Source: Cryobacterium sp. MP_M3
GTDB taxonomy: Bacteria; Actinomycetota; Actinomycetes; Actinomycetales; Microbacteriaceae
Length of the DNA stretch: 64,000 bases
Direction: 5' to 3'
Assembly: GCF_015752155.1 (NCBI RefSeq)
Contig: NZ_JADOVI010000009.1
Location: 111,706-175,705 of the forward strand
The translations under genes were made by a program, and so were the position numbers. The notes under the pieces were generated by a model. It saw only the letters and a program-made list of their open reading frames with translations. It made no database searches and had not been told where the DNA came from. Below, in pieces: positions 23,969 through 33,269 of this stretch (the stretch's first letter is position 1; the number at the start of each line of letters is the position of its first letter).

Positions 23969-26900
23969 ATGCAACCCTTCGATCCGCCGGCACACGGGGC
24001 CAGCGGCACCCAGATCGCGTTCGACGAGCGCCGGCTGCGCTACCTCGAGTGCCTGGCCACCCGGTCCTTCGTCAGGGGGCGCCGCTTCGAACGGTGGAAC
24101 GCGGCCGAGAAGCGGCGCGCCCCCGTGCCGGTGGAGGGCAGCAAGACGGGAGAAGTGCGCTCGCCCTACGACGCCGGCCACGCCACCCTCTGCGACGCCG
24201 TGCACGACCTCGGCCTGGAGGCGCTCGACCCGGGCCTGGCGGTGATCGCCGCCGAACTCGATGCGCTGCCCGAAGCCCAGCGCGACGCCCGGCAGCGGGA
24301 CTGGCTGCTCACCGACAACCGGGAGACGGCTCTGGCCAGGGCGCTGCTCGTGCGGGCTCGGCCGGAACGACAGGACGAACTCTTCGGCTGGGACCGCACC
24401 GGGGTGACCCCCGAGGCATACTGGGCGAAACTCGAGGTGCCATCTGTGCACATGGAGTACCTGCTGGAAACCGCCGACTTCGGCGCGAACGAGATCCTGC
24501 GTCTGCTCTACCTGCTGGGCGACACCCCGGAGCACCTGCAGGATGCCGCCCTGCTCTGGCGGGACCCGGCCAGCCAGGGCCGCGACCCGAACTTCCCGGA
24601 GAGCGTCGCATCCGCACTTCATTCCTCGTTCACGAATTTCAAGTACTGGTTCGATGACCCGTTCCGCTGCGATGAGTTCTCCGGTCGCGCCAAAGAGATC
24701 CGCACGAAGAAGACCGAGCTGGCCAACTCGGTCAATCGCCATGAGGAGATGGAGGACGGCCAGGACATGACCTACTGGTCGGAGAACCACCGGCTGCTCT
24801 TCGCCACCGCCGAATACCTGGCCGGGCAATACTGGCCGGGAGACCCGTTCGTGTCCCAGCGCGCCAATCGCAGGGACGGGCCGGACGGGCCGCCGCGTCC
24901 GGGCGACCGCACCGGGGCCGAACACCGCACGGCCGCAGCCGTGCGTGTGCTGCGCTGGCTCAACGAACGCCTGCGGCTGGGCTTCGCCGAGTGGAACGCC
25001 CCCGGCTACTATGTGGAAGACCTGCTGCCGTTGTTGAACCTGGCCGACTTCGCGGTCGACCCGGAGATTCGCACCCGGGCGGTCATGGTGCTCGATCTGC
25101 TCGTCTTCGACCTGGCCGTGGCCTCCCCGACGGGCGCATTCGCCGGCTCGGCGGGCCGGGCCTACTTCGAGAACAAGAACTGCGTCTGGGAGCAGGGCAC
25201 CCGGGACACCGGTGAACTGCTCTTCGGCCAGCTGGGGCACTTCGTTCAGTCCAGCAACGCCGCCGTGTTCCTGGCCACCTCCCCGGCCTACCGGCCCCCG
25301 GACGCACTGGTCGCCCTGGCCAGGCGCGGCCCGTCCCGGTTCACCGCCCGCAGCCGGGTGTCCATCGACTTCGACGAGGCGGCCGCCTACGCGGTGGGAA
25401 CCAGCACCGCCGAGGACATGGAGTTCTGGTGGAGCCGGGCCGCCTACGCGACCAAACAGACGATCATCGCCTCCCGCCGGGTGGCGACAGAGGCCGGCCT
25501 CCTGCAGACGCCGCCGTTCAAGGCGATCCTGCCGATGATCAAGACCATCGCGGAGGCCATCGACACGGTCGAAGACATCGGCGCCGGCATCCTCGGCGGA
25601 GTCGCGGGGGCGATCGGCGGCTTCGCCGTCGGCGGCCCGGTCGGTGCGGTGATCGGTGGCGCGGCCGGGGCGATCGCGGGAGGATCCGCCCCGGACTTCA
25701 CCGAGGTGGATGCCGCCGACACCTTCTCCGCGCTGACCGAGGGATCGGTGCTCAGCCGCGCCAACCTCTACTTCCACCGCACCGGCGGCGCGACCCTGGG
25801 CAGTGTGCAGAATTTCCGGCGGGGCCAGATCAACTTCCAGGGTCTGCCCTGCATCGCGGCACTGGCCGGCGGCGGCATGGTCTGGACCAGCTATCCCTCG
25901 GCCGGAACCCGGCTGACCGCGACCCTGCTGTTCGGTGCGGTCAAGATCGACGAGACACTCCTGCCGGCCGGCCATGACGGCCCGAACTGGTGGACCGGGA
26001 ATGCCGTGCAGCCGCGGGTCGTGCAGCAGGGCGGCTCGGCGATCACGGCCTACCGGGCGCAGGCGATCCAGAATCTGCTGTTCGGCCCGCGCACCCACGC
26101 CTGGTTTCCGAAGAACCAGTTCGACGAGGTCGTCGGGCCGGAGGCCGCCCGGTGCAACCACGACTCGGCCCGCTGGTTCTTCGGGCGCAGCGGCGAGAGC
26201 TACGTGGCGCTGCTCTCGGCCAGGGAGACCACGTGGGCCGACAGCGGACCGTGGAAAGACACGGAGATCCGGGTCGACGGCGACACGAACGTGTACATCA
26301 CCCAGATCGGCTGCGCCGCCGAGTTCGGCAGTTTCGAACGGTTCATGGCGATGGTGAGCCTGGCCCGGGTGCACATGTCCGGTCTGAACTCGAGCGGGGA
26401 GCTCCGCTGCAGCTACGACGTACCCCTGGGCGAACGGCTTGAGCTGCACTACGACGACGGGGCGCGTTACGGCGGTGACCCTGTCGTCGACGACGGCTTC
26501 CCCCGGCATCGGAGCCCGGTCGCCAGGATCGGCTGGCAACAGGACCGGTACGCGATCCAGCACGGCAATCGCTCCGTCGTGCACGATCTGGTGCGCGGCA
26601 CCCGCACGGTCGGAGGCGTCCTGACCGAGCTGGTCCACGACACTCCGCTCACCGTGTACGCGCAGAATATGGCGCTGCTTCCGGGGCCGCTCTACAAGGG
26701 GATCGACCGGGACGCGGCCCTGGGCGCGCTGATCCGCCGCCTTCGGGATCGCGCCCCCGACGTGGTGGGCCTCAGCGAGATGTGGTCGGCCGACGACCGG
26801 CAGCGGGTCACCCACGAGCTGAGCGACCTGTACCCGTTCGTCGCCGAAGGGCCGCACGAGGCATCCGTCGACCTCGGCCTGACGGAGTTTGAGTTGATGG

Positions 26901-27979
26901 GCGGCGGCCTGCTGCTGCTGAGTCGGCACCGCATCGTGGCCGGCGGCGGCACGGTCTACCGGCAGTGCTCCGGCGAGGACTGCCTGAGCAACAAGGGCGT
27001 GTTGCACGCGCGCATCGAACCCATCGGGCACCCCTGCACGGTGGACCTGTTCCTCACCCACACTCAGGCGGCGTCGCCGACGATCGGCGGCACCGTCGCC
27101 GGTGCGCGCGCGGCCGTTCGCGGGCAGATCCGGCACCTGGCGGCCTTCATCCGGGCCAGCCGGGACGTGATCGGCCCGGCCATCCTGTTCGGCGACTTCA
27201 ACGTCGATCTCTTCGCGCACCCCGAGCTCTACGACTACCTGGTGAGCGAGCTCGGCGATCCGGTGGACCTGGCCCCGACCACGGATGTCGCGGGTGTGGT
27301 TCGCCCCGCCGGCACCAGCGAGAGCGACGACGGCGAGATCTCCTCGTTCCACGACGGGCATCCGAGCCGCGCGGCCGACGACCCGGCGCGATTCGGCGCC
27401 ACGGTCGAACGGCTGGACTACCTCTTCGCCTTTCCGGGGGCGCTTTACAGCCAGCACCGGGCGAACGCGGAGGTCGTGACCGTGCAGTGGGAACCCGGCC
27501 GGGACATGTCCGACCACTACGGCATCCAGGCCGAGATCGACACCACCCGGCAGGGCTTCCCCGAGGCCGGCGGCATCGCGGAGCTCGCGGTCACGCTGCT
27601 GAGTGTGACCTGCCTGCAGACCACGAGCGGTCCGGGCGACGACGAGGTGAGGTTCACCCTGACCGCCAGGACGAGCAACGGCCGGCTCCTCAGCCAGAGC
27701 ACCCCGACGCTCGAAGACGTTTCCGCGGGCACCAGGCAGGTCTTCGAGCTCCAGCCGCTTCGCCTGCCCGACCCCGGCGACGAGCTGCGCCTGGGGCTGT
27801 CCGGCATCGAGGCCGACGACCTCTCGGCCGATGACTCGCTCGGCCGCACCCGACTGGTTTTCGACCGGCAGGAGCTGCTCGCGGTGCTGGGCACCGGGGT
27901 GTGCATCGTCACCTTTCCGCTTCTCCGCGGCGACGGCTCCGAATACGTGGTCGAGGTGGAACTCCGGCGCGGCGGTTGA
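23969..27979 (+). CDS. Giant multidomain protein with glycine-zipper segment and EEP (sphingomyelinase-like) domain
   Basis: A 1336-residue protein. Residues 1-500 are an unrecognised domain with many Trp/Arg motifs (LRYLECLATRSFVRGRRFE). Residues about 538-580 form a glycine zipper (GAGILGGVAGAIGGFAVGG then GAVIGGAAGAIAGG), a pattern common in membrane-inserting proteins. Residues about 890-1190 are an endonuclease/exonuclease/phosphatase domain: VVGLSEMWS (metal Glu), FLTHTQ, LFGDFNVDLF (D-x-N) and MSDHYGIQ (catalytic DH). The tail is beta-rich. No signal peptide is visible. DNase, sphingomyelinase or phosphatase activity is possible. It probably acts with the 964-residue protein encoded upstream. 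Confidence 0.8.
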   Translation: MQPFDPPAHGASGTQIAFDERRLRYLECLATRSFVRGRRFERWNAAEKRRAPVPVEGSKTGEVRSPYDAGHATLCDAVHDLGLEALDPGLAVIAAELDALPEAQRDARQRDWLLTDNRETALARALLVRARPERQDELFGWDRTGVTPEAYWAKLEVPSVHMEYLLETADFGANEILRLLYLLGDTPEHLQDAALLWRDPASQGRDPNFPESVASALHSSFTNFKYWFDDPFRCDEFSGRAKEIRTKKTELANSVNRHEEMEDGQDMTYWSENHRLLFATAEYLAGQYWPGDPFVSQRANRRDGPDGPPRPGDRTGAEHRTAAAVRVLRWLNERLRLGFAEWNAPGYYVEDLLPLLNLADFAVDPEIRTRAVMVLDLLVFDLAVASPTGAFAGSAGRAYFENKNCVWEQGTRDTGELLFGQLGHFVQSSNAAVFLATSPAYRPPDALVALARRGPSRFTARSRVSIDFDEAAAYAVGTSTAEDMEFWWSRAAYATKQTIIASRRVATEAGLLQTPPFKAILPMIKTIAEAIDTVEDIGAGILGGVAGAIGGFAVGGPVGAVIGGAAGAIAGGSAPDFTEVDAADTFSALTEGSVLSRANLYFHRTGGATLGSVQNFRRGQINFQGLPCIAALAGGGMVWTSYPSAGTRLTATLLFGAVKIDETLLPAGHDGPNWWTGNAVQPRVVQQGGSAITAYRAQAIQNLLFGPRTHAWFPKNQFDEVVGPEAARCNHDSARWFFGRSGESYVALLSARETTWADSGPWKDTEIRVDGDTNVYITQIGCAAEFGSFERFMAMVSLARVHMSGLNSSGELRCSYDVPLGERLELHYDDGARYGGDPVVDDGFPRHRSPVARIGWQQDRYAIQHGNRSVVHDLVRGTRTVGGVLTELVHDTPLTVYAQNMALLPGPLYKGIDRDAALGALIRRLRDRAPDVVGLSEMWSADDRQRVTHELSDLYPFVAEGPHEASVDLGLTEFELMGGGLLLLSRHRIVAGGGTVYRQCSGEDCLSNKGVLHARIEPIGHPCTVDLFLTHTQAASPTIGGTVAGARAAVRGQIRHLAAFIRASRDVIGPAILFGDFNVDLFAHPELYDYLVSELGDPVDLAPTTDVAGVVRPAGTSESDDGEISSFHDGHPSRAADDPARFGATVERLDYLFAFPGALYSQHRANAEVVTVQWEPGRDMSDHYGIQAEIDTTRQGFPEAGGIAELAVTLLSVTCLQTTSGPGDDEVRFTLTARTSNGRLLSQSTPTLEDVSAGTRQVFELQPLRLPDPGDELRLGLSGIEADDLSADDSLGRTRLVFDRQELLAVLGTGVCIVTFPLLRGDGSEYVVEVELRRGG

Positions 27980-28108
27980 CCGTTCGCGACCTCGCCCGGC
28001 GGGACCTCCGGCCTAGCCGCGTCCCGGCCCGCGCAGTACGGTGCCTGAAAGGGGTCCTTCCGGCGCACCGGCGTCGATCCAGCGATCCCACGCAGGGTTG
28101 GAGTCTTC

Positions 28109-30499
28109 ATGACCGAGCGCAGTGTGGTCTGGTTCAACGAGATCGGCCTGGCCGACATCCCCCAGGTCGGCGGCAAGAACGCGTCGCTCGGGGAGATGGT
28201 GCGATCGCTGGCGAGCCAGGGTGTGCGCGTGCCGGACGGGTTCGCGACGACCGCGGATGCCTACCGCGCCTTCATCACCGCGAACGGGATCGAGCCGGCC
28301 CTGCGCCACCGGCTCGAACTGTTCCACTCCGGCGAGGCGTCGCTCCGCGCCACCGGTGACGCCCTGCGCGAGTTGTTCCTGGGCGGGGAGTTTCCCGAGG
28401 AGATCGCCGACGGCATCCGCGTGTCGTACCGGGAGCTGTCGGAGAAGTCGGGCCAGGCCAACCTGGCCGTCGCCGTGCGCAGCAGCGCCACCGCGGAAGA
28501 CCTGCCGGATGCCAGCTTCGCCGGCCAGCAGGAGACGTTCCTGAACGTGACGGGCGAGCGCGACCTGCTCGACGCCTGCCGCCGCTGCTACGCCTCCCTC
28601 TTCACCGACCGGGCGATCAGCTACCGGGAGGTGAAGAAGTTCGACCACCTCGAGGTGGCGCTGTCGATCGGCGTCCAGCGGATGATCCGCTCCGACGTGG
28701 GCGGCTCAGGGGTGATGTTCTCGATCGACACCGACAGCGGCTTCCCGGGTGCCGCCGTGATCAGCGCGGCCTTCGGCCTCGGCGAGACCGTGGTGCAGGG
28801 CACCGTCGACCCCGACAAGTACCTCGTCTTCAAGGCGCTGCTCGAGCAGCCCGGCTGCACACCGATCATCGAGAAGACCCTCGGGGCCAAGGCCCGCAAG
28901 ATGGTCTACGCCAAGGGCGGCAGCGCCCGCACCCGCATGATCGACACGCCGGAACGGGAGCGTCAGTCCTTCGTGCTCTCCGACGCCGACATCGTGAAGC
29001 TGGGCCGCTGGGCGGTGATCGTGGAGAACCACTACGGCCGGCCGATGGACATGGAATGGGCCAAGGACGGCATCACCCGTGAACTCTTCATGGTGCAGGC
29101 CCGGCCCGAGACCGTGCAGTCGCAGGCCAGCGGCACCCGGTTCACGGTCAGCCGGCTCACCGAGGAGGGGCCCCTGCTCATCTCGGGGGTGGCGATCGGC
29201 GACAGCATCGCATCCGGGGTGGCCTGCGTGATCAAGGACCCGGCCGACATCGAGAAATTCGTCGACGGCGCCATCCTGGTCACCGAGATGACCGACCCCG
29301 ACTGGGTGCCGATCATGACCCGGGCCGCAGGCATCGTCACCGACCACGGCGGACCGACCAGCCACGCGGCAATCGTCAGCCGGGAACTCGGAGTGCCGGC
29401 CGTGGTGGGAACCGGCACCGCCACCGATGTGCTCACGGATGGCCAGCTGATCACCATCTCCTGCGCCGAGGGTGACCAGGGCTTCGTCTACGAGGGCGGG
29501 CTCACCTTCGAGACCGAGGAGATCGACCTGGGTTCCGTGCCGAAGACCCGCACCAAGGTGATGGTCAACATCGCCAGCCCGGCCGCTGCCTTCGAGTGGT
29601 GGCGGTTGCCGGCGGACGGGGTGGGGCTGGCCCGGATGGAGTTCATCATCAACAACTTGATCCAGATCCACCCGATGGCGCTCGTGCATCCTGACCGGGT
29701 GACCGACCCGGTGGCTCTGCGGAGGATCGCCGAACTCACCCGTGGCTACGGCGACCCGAAGGAGTACTTCGTGCAGGCGCTGTCGCTGGGCATCGCCAAG
29801 CTCACCGCGCCGTACTACCCGAACCCGGTGATCGTGCGGATGAGCGACTTCAAGACCAACGAATACGCGCACCTGGTCGGCGGCGCCGGCTTCGAGCACT
29901 CGGAGGAGAACCCGATGCTCGGCTTCCGAGGCGCCTCCCGCTACTACGACGACCGCTACCGGGAGGGGTTCGCCCTCGAATGCCGGGCGATCAAGCGGGT
30001 GCGGGAACAGATCGGCTTCGGCAACGTGATCGTGATGGTGCCGTTCTGCCGCACCACGACCGAGGCGGACAAGGTGCTCGCGGTGATGGCCGAGAACGGG
30101 TTGACCCGCGGCGACCACGGGCTGCAGGTCTACATGATGTGCGAGATCCCGGCCAACGTCATCCTGGCCGAGCAGTTCGCCACCCGGTTCGACGGCTTCT
30201 CGATCGGCTCGAACGACCTGACCCAGCTGGTGCTCGGCGTCGACCGCGACGCCGAGGACCTCGCGGCCCTTTTCGACGAGCGCGACGAGGCGGTCAAGAG
30301 CATGATCAGCCAGGCGATCGAGAAGGCGCACGCCGCCGGTATCAAGATCGGCATCTGCGGCCAGGCGCCGAGCAACTATCCGGACTTCGCCGCCTTTCTC
30401 GTCCAGGAGGGCATCGACTCCATCTCGCTCAATCCCGACAGTTTCCTCAAGACGGTCAGTCACATCTCCGCCGCCGAGCGCCAGCTCGACACCGCCTGA
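28109..30499 (+). CDS. ppsA: Phosphoenolpyruvate synthase
   Basis: A 796-residue enzyme that makes phosphoenolpyruvate from pyruvate and ATP (AMP and phosphate released), allowing gluconeogenesis. The N-terminal ATP-grasp nucleotide-binding domain (VGGKNASLGEMVRSL; VRSSATAEDLPDASFAGQQE) is followed by the swivelling domain with phosphohistidine H419 in GGPTSHAAIVSRELG and the C-terminal PEP/pyruvate barrel (MCEIPANVILAEQFA; GFSIGSNDLTQLVLGVDRD). Length and motif order are standard. GGAG 7 nt upstream supports ATG 28109. It appears monocistronic and is followed by repeats, not by its usual PSRP regulator. Confidence 0.96.
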   Translation: MTERSVVWFNEIGLADIPQVGGKNASLGEMVRSLASQGVRVPDGFATTADAYRAFITANGIEPALRHRLELFHSGEASLRATGDALRELFLGGEFPEEIADGIRVSYRELSEKSGQANLAVAVRSSATAEDLPDASFAGQQETFLNVTGERDLLDACRRCYASLFTDRAISYREVKKFDHLEVALSIGVQRMIRSDVGGSGVMFSIDTDSGFPGAAVISAAFGLGETVVQGTVDPDKYLVFKALLEQPGCTPIIEKTLGAKARKMVYAKGGSARTRMIDTPERERQSFVLSDADIVKLGRWAVIVENHYGRPMDMEWAKDGITRELFMVQARPETVQSQASGTRFTVSRLTEEGPLLISGVAIGDSIASGVACVIKDPADIEKFVDGAILVTEMTDPDWVPIMTRAAGIVTDHGGPTSHAAIVSRELGVPAVVGTGTATDVLTDGQLITISCAEGDQGFVYEGGLTFETEEIDLGSVPKTRTKVMVNIASPAAAFEWWRLPADGVGLARMEFIINNLIQIHPMALVHPDRVTDPVALRRIAELTRGYGDPKEYFVQALSLGIAKLTAPYYPNPVIVRMSDFKTNEYAHLVGGAGFEHSEENPMLGFRGASRYYDDRYREGFALECRAIKRVREQIGFGNVIVMVPFCRTTTEADKVLAVMAENGLTRGDHGLQVYMMCEIPANVILAEQFATRFDGFSIGSNDLTQLVLGVDRDAEDLAALFDERDEAVKSMISQAIEKAHAAGIKIGICGQAPSNYPDFAAFLVQEGIDSISLNPDSFLKTVSHISAAERQLDTA

Positions 30500-30504
30500 G
30501 CGGT

Positions 30505-30640
30505 CGTTCCCGTCGTCGGTGGGGCCCGTCGCCGGTGGGGCCAGTCGTCCCCGTCGCCGGTGGGACCCGTCGTCCCCGTCGTCGGTGGGGCCCGTCGTCC
30601 CCGTCGTCGGTGGGGCCCGTCGTCGGTGGGGCAGTCTCGG
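30505..30640. repeat. 15-bp tandem repeat array (CCGTCGTCGGTGGGG)
   Basis: About eight to nine imperfect 15-bp units begin right after the ppsA stop. The period equals that of in-frame coding repeats in three nearby genes. It is followed by Pro/Arg-biased non-coding sequence to about 30730. Confidence 0.75.
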
Positions 30641-30735
30641 CCCGGTAGCGGCCGGGCTCCCGTCCCAGCCCCGCCCGTCCGCCCGCCTCGCCGACGACCG
30701 GCCAGCCTCGCCGACGACTGGCTGGCCTCGCCGAA

Positions 30736-30786
30736 CTGTGAGTTAAGCACCTTTTTCCTGGGGGCAAACGGATGCTTAAGTCACAG
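30736..30786. repeat. Long palindromic element (CTGTGAGTTAAGCA family)
   Basis: Arms CTGTGAGTTAAGCA (30736-30749) and TGCTTAAGTCACAG (30773-30786) pair with one mismatch around a 23-nt centre. A partial, diverged copy of the left half and centre (TGTGAGTTGGGCAG..TTTCCTGGG) lies at about 30895-30925. Confidence 0.75.
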
Positions 30787-30951
30787 GTCGGCGAGGTCTG
30801 GCGGCCGTGTTCGTCCGACTGGGATCGGGTCGGGTCGGGGCGGGTCGGGGCGGGGCCGTGAGCCTGGGTCTGCGGGCGCCGATGTTCGCCGAGATGTGAG
30901 TTGGGCAGCCGTTTCCTGGGCAAAGTCAAGGGGTCGGGGCAACGCGGGGGT

Positions 30952-31030
30952 TTATGCCGCGTGTAGCAGCTGGTTCAGCCGGTTGGCTGGGGTCTCGAGG
31001 TCGAGGGTGGGGCGGGATGAGGGGCGGCGG
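30952..31030 (-). pseudogene. C-terminal remnant of an IS30-type transposase
   Basis: On the minus strand a 24-codon stretch reads RPSSRPTLDLETPANRLNQ then LLHAA and a stop. This matches the end of IS30-family transposases (RPRxTLxxxTPAxRLxxLL). The catalytic DDE core and terminal inverted repeats are absent, so only debris remains. It sits next to tandem and palindromic repeats. Confidence 0.5.
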
Positions 31031-31035
31031 CCCGG

Positions 31036-31425
31036 TCAGGCGCCGGACTCGTCGTAGCGTTCGAGCAAGGCCTGTTCGTACTCGGCTTCGGCGGCGTCGG
31101 CCTCTGCCCTGGCCCCGGCAACCCGGGCGCTGATGGTGTGCTCTGCCTTCTCGATCCGCAGGACTTCTTCCGGGCCGGCGTTTGCGAGCAACTCCTCCAG
31201 GGTGTCCGGGTCGAGGTGGGTGGCCGCGACGGCGTCCACCTCGGAGCGCAGAACCGCGGCCTTGCTCCGCAGGATGCGCACGCGCGCGTCCCGGGCGAGC
31301 TGCCGCGGCGTGAGCCCGGTCGCCTTGTCGGTGCCCTCGATCGCCTTCTCGGTGGCGGGCGTCCCGGTGCCGGTCTTGTCGGTGCCGTTCTTTTCGGTGC
31401 CGTTGTCGTGTTCTGCGTTGGTCAT
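31036..31425 (-). CDS. Hypothetical coiled-coil protein
   Basis: A 129-residue protein with a Thr/Gly/Lys/Glu-rich disordered N-terminus (about 40 residues), then a charged helical region (LTPRQLARDARVRILRSKAA; VLRSEVDAVAATHLDPDTLE) and a final Ala/Glu coiled coil (ARAEADAAEAEYEQALLERY). GGGGAGG 5-6 nt before the ATG (ending at 31425) is a strong ribosome site, supporting a real gene. No family recognised. It is isolated between an IS remnant and a G-rich array. Confidence 0.65.
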   Translation of the reverse strand: MTNAEHDNGTEKNGTDKTGTGTPATEKAIEGTDKATGLTPRQLARDARVRILRSKAAVLRSEVDAVAATHLDPDTLEELLANAGPEEVLRIEKAEHTISARVAGARAEADAAEAEYEQALLERYDESGA

Positions 31426-31519
31426 GGTGCCTCCCCGTTCGGTGGCAGCCTAGCGCGCGGGCCGGTCGCCGGAGTAGGCCAAAAGGCCCGGCTCCGAGCC
31501 GGCCTGGGCACCGCGAGCG

Positions 31520-31835
31520 GCGGGCCGGGCAGGGGCCGGGCTGGGCGGGGCGGGGCGGGGCTGGGCTGGGCGGGGCGGGGCGAGGCTGGGTGGGCTGGGC
31601 TGGGCGGGGCTGGGCCGGGTGGGGCTGGGCCGGGCTGGACTGGGCCGGGCCGGGCCGGGCGGGGCTGGCAGGGCAAGGGCTGGCCGGGCTGGGCTGGGCC
31701 GGGCAAGCGCGGCCGGACGAGGGCGGGCGGGGCTGGGCTGGGCGGGGCTGGGCGGGGCTGGGCTGGGCCGGGTCGGGCAGGGGCGGGTCGGGCAGGGGCG
31801 GGCCGGACGAGGGCCAGGGTCAGGCCGGACGAGGG
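31520..31835 (+). repeat. Strand-asymmetric G-run array (GGGCTGGGCGGGG)
   Basis: More than 300 nt made almost only of GGGCT, GGGC and GGGGC units on the plus strand, so every few bases carry a run of three or four G. It lies downstream of the maleylacetate reductase gene (minus strand) and upstream of the coiled-coil gene. Reading frames in it encode only Gly/Trp/Ala or Pro-rich low-complexity text and were not taken as genes. G-quadruplex formation is possible. Confidence 0.8.
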
Positions 31836-31841
31836 CCAGGG

Positions 31842-33269
31842 TCAGGCCGCCGAACCCGGCGCCGCACCGGACCAGGCCGCGCGCAGGAGCGCGGCGAGGC
31901 CGTCGGCGGTCACCGGGCGCGGGTTCGACGGCGGGACCGCCGCGAGGATCAATTCAACCGCCCGGGGAATGTCGCTCTCCCGGAAGCCGAGCTCGCGCAG
32001 AGTGGTCGGGGCGTGCAGACGGTCTCGGAGCGCGACCAGCCCGGCCACGGCAGACGACGCGCCGAGCGCGGTCGCGATCTGCGCCTCGGCCGCCGGGGCG
32101 GCGGGCACGTTGAACGCGACCACGTGCGGCAGCACCACGGCGTGCGTCTCCGAGTGCGGCAGCCCGAATGTGCCGCCGAGCACGTGGCTGATCTTGTGGT
32201 GCAGTCCCGAGCCGGTCGCCGAGAACGCGCCGGCCGCCAGATGGGCGCCGAGGAGCGCGGCCTCACGGCCGGTGAGGGAGCCGGGATCGGCGTCGACGGC
32301 AGGAAGGGCGACCGCGAGCATCCGGATCGCGTTGACGGCAACCGCGGCGGTGGCGGCGGTGGCGCCGGGCGCCCAGAGCGCGTCGACGGCGTGGGCGAGC
32401 GCGTTCAGCCCGCTCGAGACGCTGAGGCCGCGGGGGAGCGACCGGGTCAGCTCGGCATCGTAGATCACGACGGCCGGCAGCACCCGAGGGTCGACTCCGG
32501 TGGTCTTCAGGCCGCCGTCGACCAGGCCCCAGATCGCCGTGGTCTCCGAGCCGGAGTAGGTCGTCGGCACGGCCACGATCGGGAGCGGCCTCGCGGCGGA
32601 ATCCTGTTGCCCGGCGCGCAGAGCGACCGCCGTGGCCAGGCCGATCGCCGAACCGCCGCCGATGGCCACGAGAGCGTCGACTCCGGCGTCCAGGGCCGCC
32701 TGGGTTGAGCGCTCGGCCAGCTCGACCGGCACATGCTGCACGACCTCGTCGAAGACGAGGGCCGGGCGGATGCCGCCGAGCACCCGCGCGGAGCGCTCCA
32801 GTTCGCGCCGGGTGCCGATCAGCATCGCCTGCCGCATGCCCAGCTCCGCCAGCACAGTCGGCAGCAGCTCCCCGGCCCGGCCGGTGCCGAACAGCACCCG
32901 CTGCCGGTGGGCCCGGCCCGAGTCGGCCGGGCCAGAGTCGGCCCGGTCCGAGTCGGCCGGGCCAGAGGCGGCCGGTCCAGAGTCGGCCGGGCCAGAGTCG
33001 GCCTGGCCCGAGTCGGCCGGTCCAGAGTCGGCCGGTCGAGAGTCGGCCGGGCCAGAGTCGGTCTGGTTCGAGTCGGCCGGGCCAGAGTCGGCCTGGCCCG
33101 AGTCGGCCGGTCCAGAGTCGGCCCGGCCCGAGACAGCCCGGCCCGAGACAGCCCGGCCCGAGTCGGCCCGGCCCGGCCCGGCCCGATACTCGAAACCGAA
33201 GGGCCGGTCCGGTGCAGCGGGTTCCGCGGCTGCGCCCGGGCCCACGATGAGACCTTTCGGCGCGGGCAT
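31842..33269 (-). CDS. Maleylacetate reductase with pentapeptide-repeat expansion
   Basis: A 475-residue iron-type alcohol dehydrogenase of the maleylacetate reductase branch, reducing maleylacetate to 3-oxoadipate in hydroquinone/resorcinol catabolism. Motifs: [95 protein letters not shown]. The family is normally about 355 residues; here residues about 33-119 are an inserted run of [10 protein letters not shown]-type pentapeptides encoded by 15-bp repeats, between the usual N-terminal strand (FGFEYRAG) and the first nucleotide-binding strand. The ATG overlaps the esterase stop by one base. Activity may persist if the insert loops out. Confidence 0.87.
   Translation of the reverse strand: MPAPKGLIVGPGAAAEPAAPDRPFGFEYRAGPGRADSGRAVSGRAVSGRADSGPADSGQADSGPADSNQTDSGPADSRPADSGPADSGQADSGPADSGPAASGPADSDRADSGPADSGRAHRQRVLFGTGRAGELLPTVLAELGMRQAMLIGTRRELERSARVLGGIRPALVFDEVVQHVPVELAERSTQAALDAGVDALVAIGGGSAIGLATAVALRAGQQDSAARPLPIVAVPTTYSGSETTAIWGLVDGGLKTTGVDPRVLPAVVIYDAELTRSLPRGLSVSSGLNALAHAVDALWAPGATAATAAVAVNAIRMLAVALPAVDADPGSLTGREAALLGAHLAAGAFSATGSGLHHKISHVLGGTFGLPHSETHAVVLPHVVAFNVPAAPAAEAQIATALGASSAVAGLVALRDRLHAPTTLRELGFRESDIPRAVELILAAVPPSNPRPVTADGLAALLRAAWSGAAPGSAA
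32911..33170. repeat. In-frame 15-bp tandem repeats within the maleylacetate reductase gene
   Basis: About 17 copies of a CCCGAGTCGGCCGGG-like unit. Unit identity is high in the centre and decays at both ends, as expected for replication-slippage expansion. Frame is maintained throughout. Confidence 0.9.

Noticed and set aside
22499..27517. A 1672-codon open frame on the minus strand opposite the two giant genes
   Set aside because: It is antisense to two well-formed plus-strand genes and is rich in Gly/Arg/Val/His text typical of GC-rich shadow frames; the plus-strand EEP motifs are decisive.
31520..31840. Long Gly/Trp/Ala-rich or Pro-rich frames in the G-run array
   Set aside because: All frames are low-complexity products of the DNA repeat; none has a ribosome site or domain.
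32911..33170. Repeat region of the maleylacetate reductase gene as a separate collagen-like protein on the plus strand
   Set aside because: The plus-strand frames are continuous only because the 15-bp unit is open in several frames; the minus-strand frame joins two halves of a conserved enzyme.
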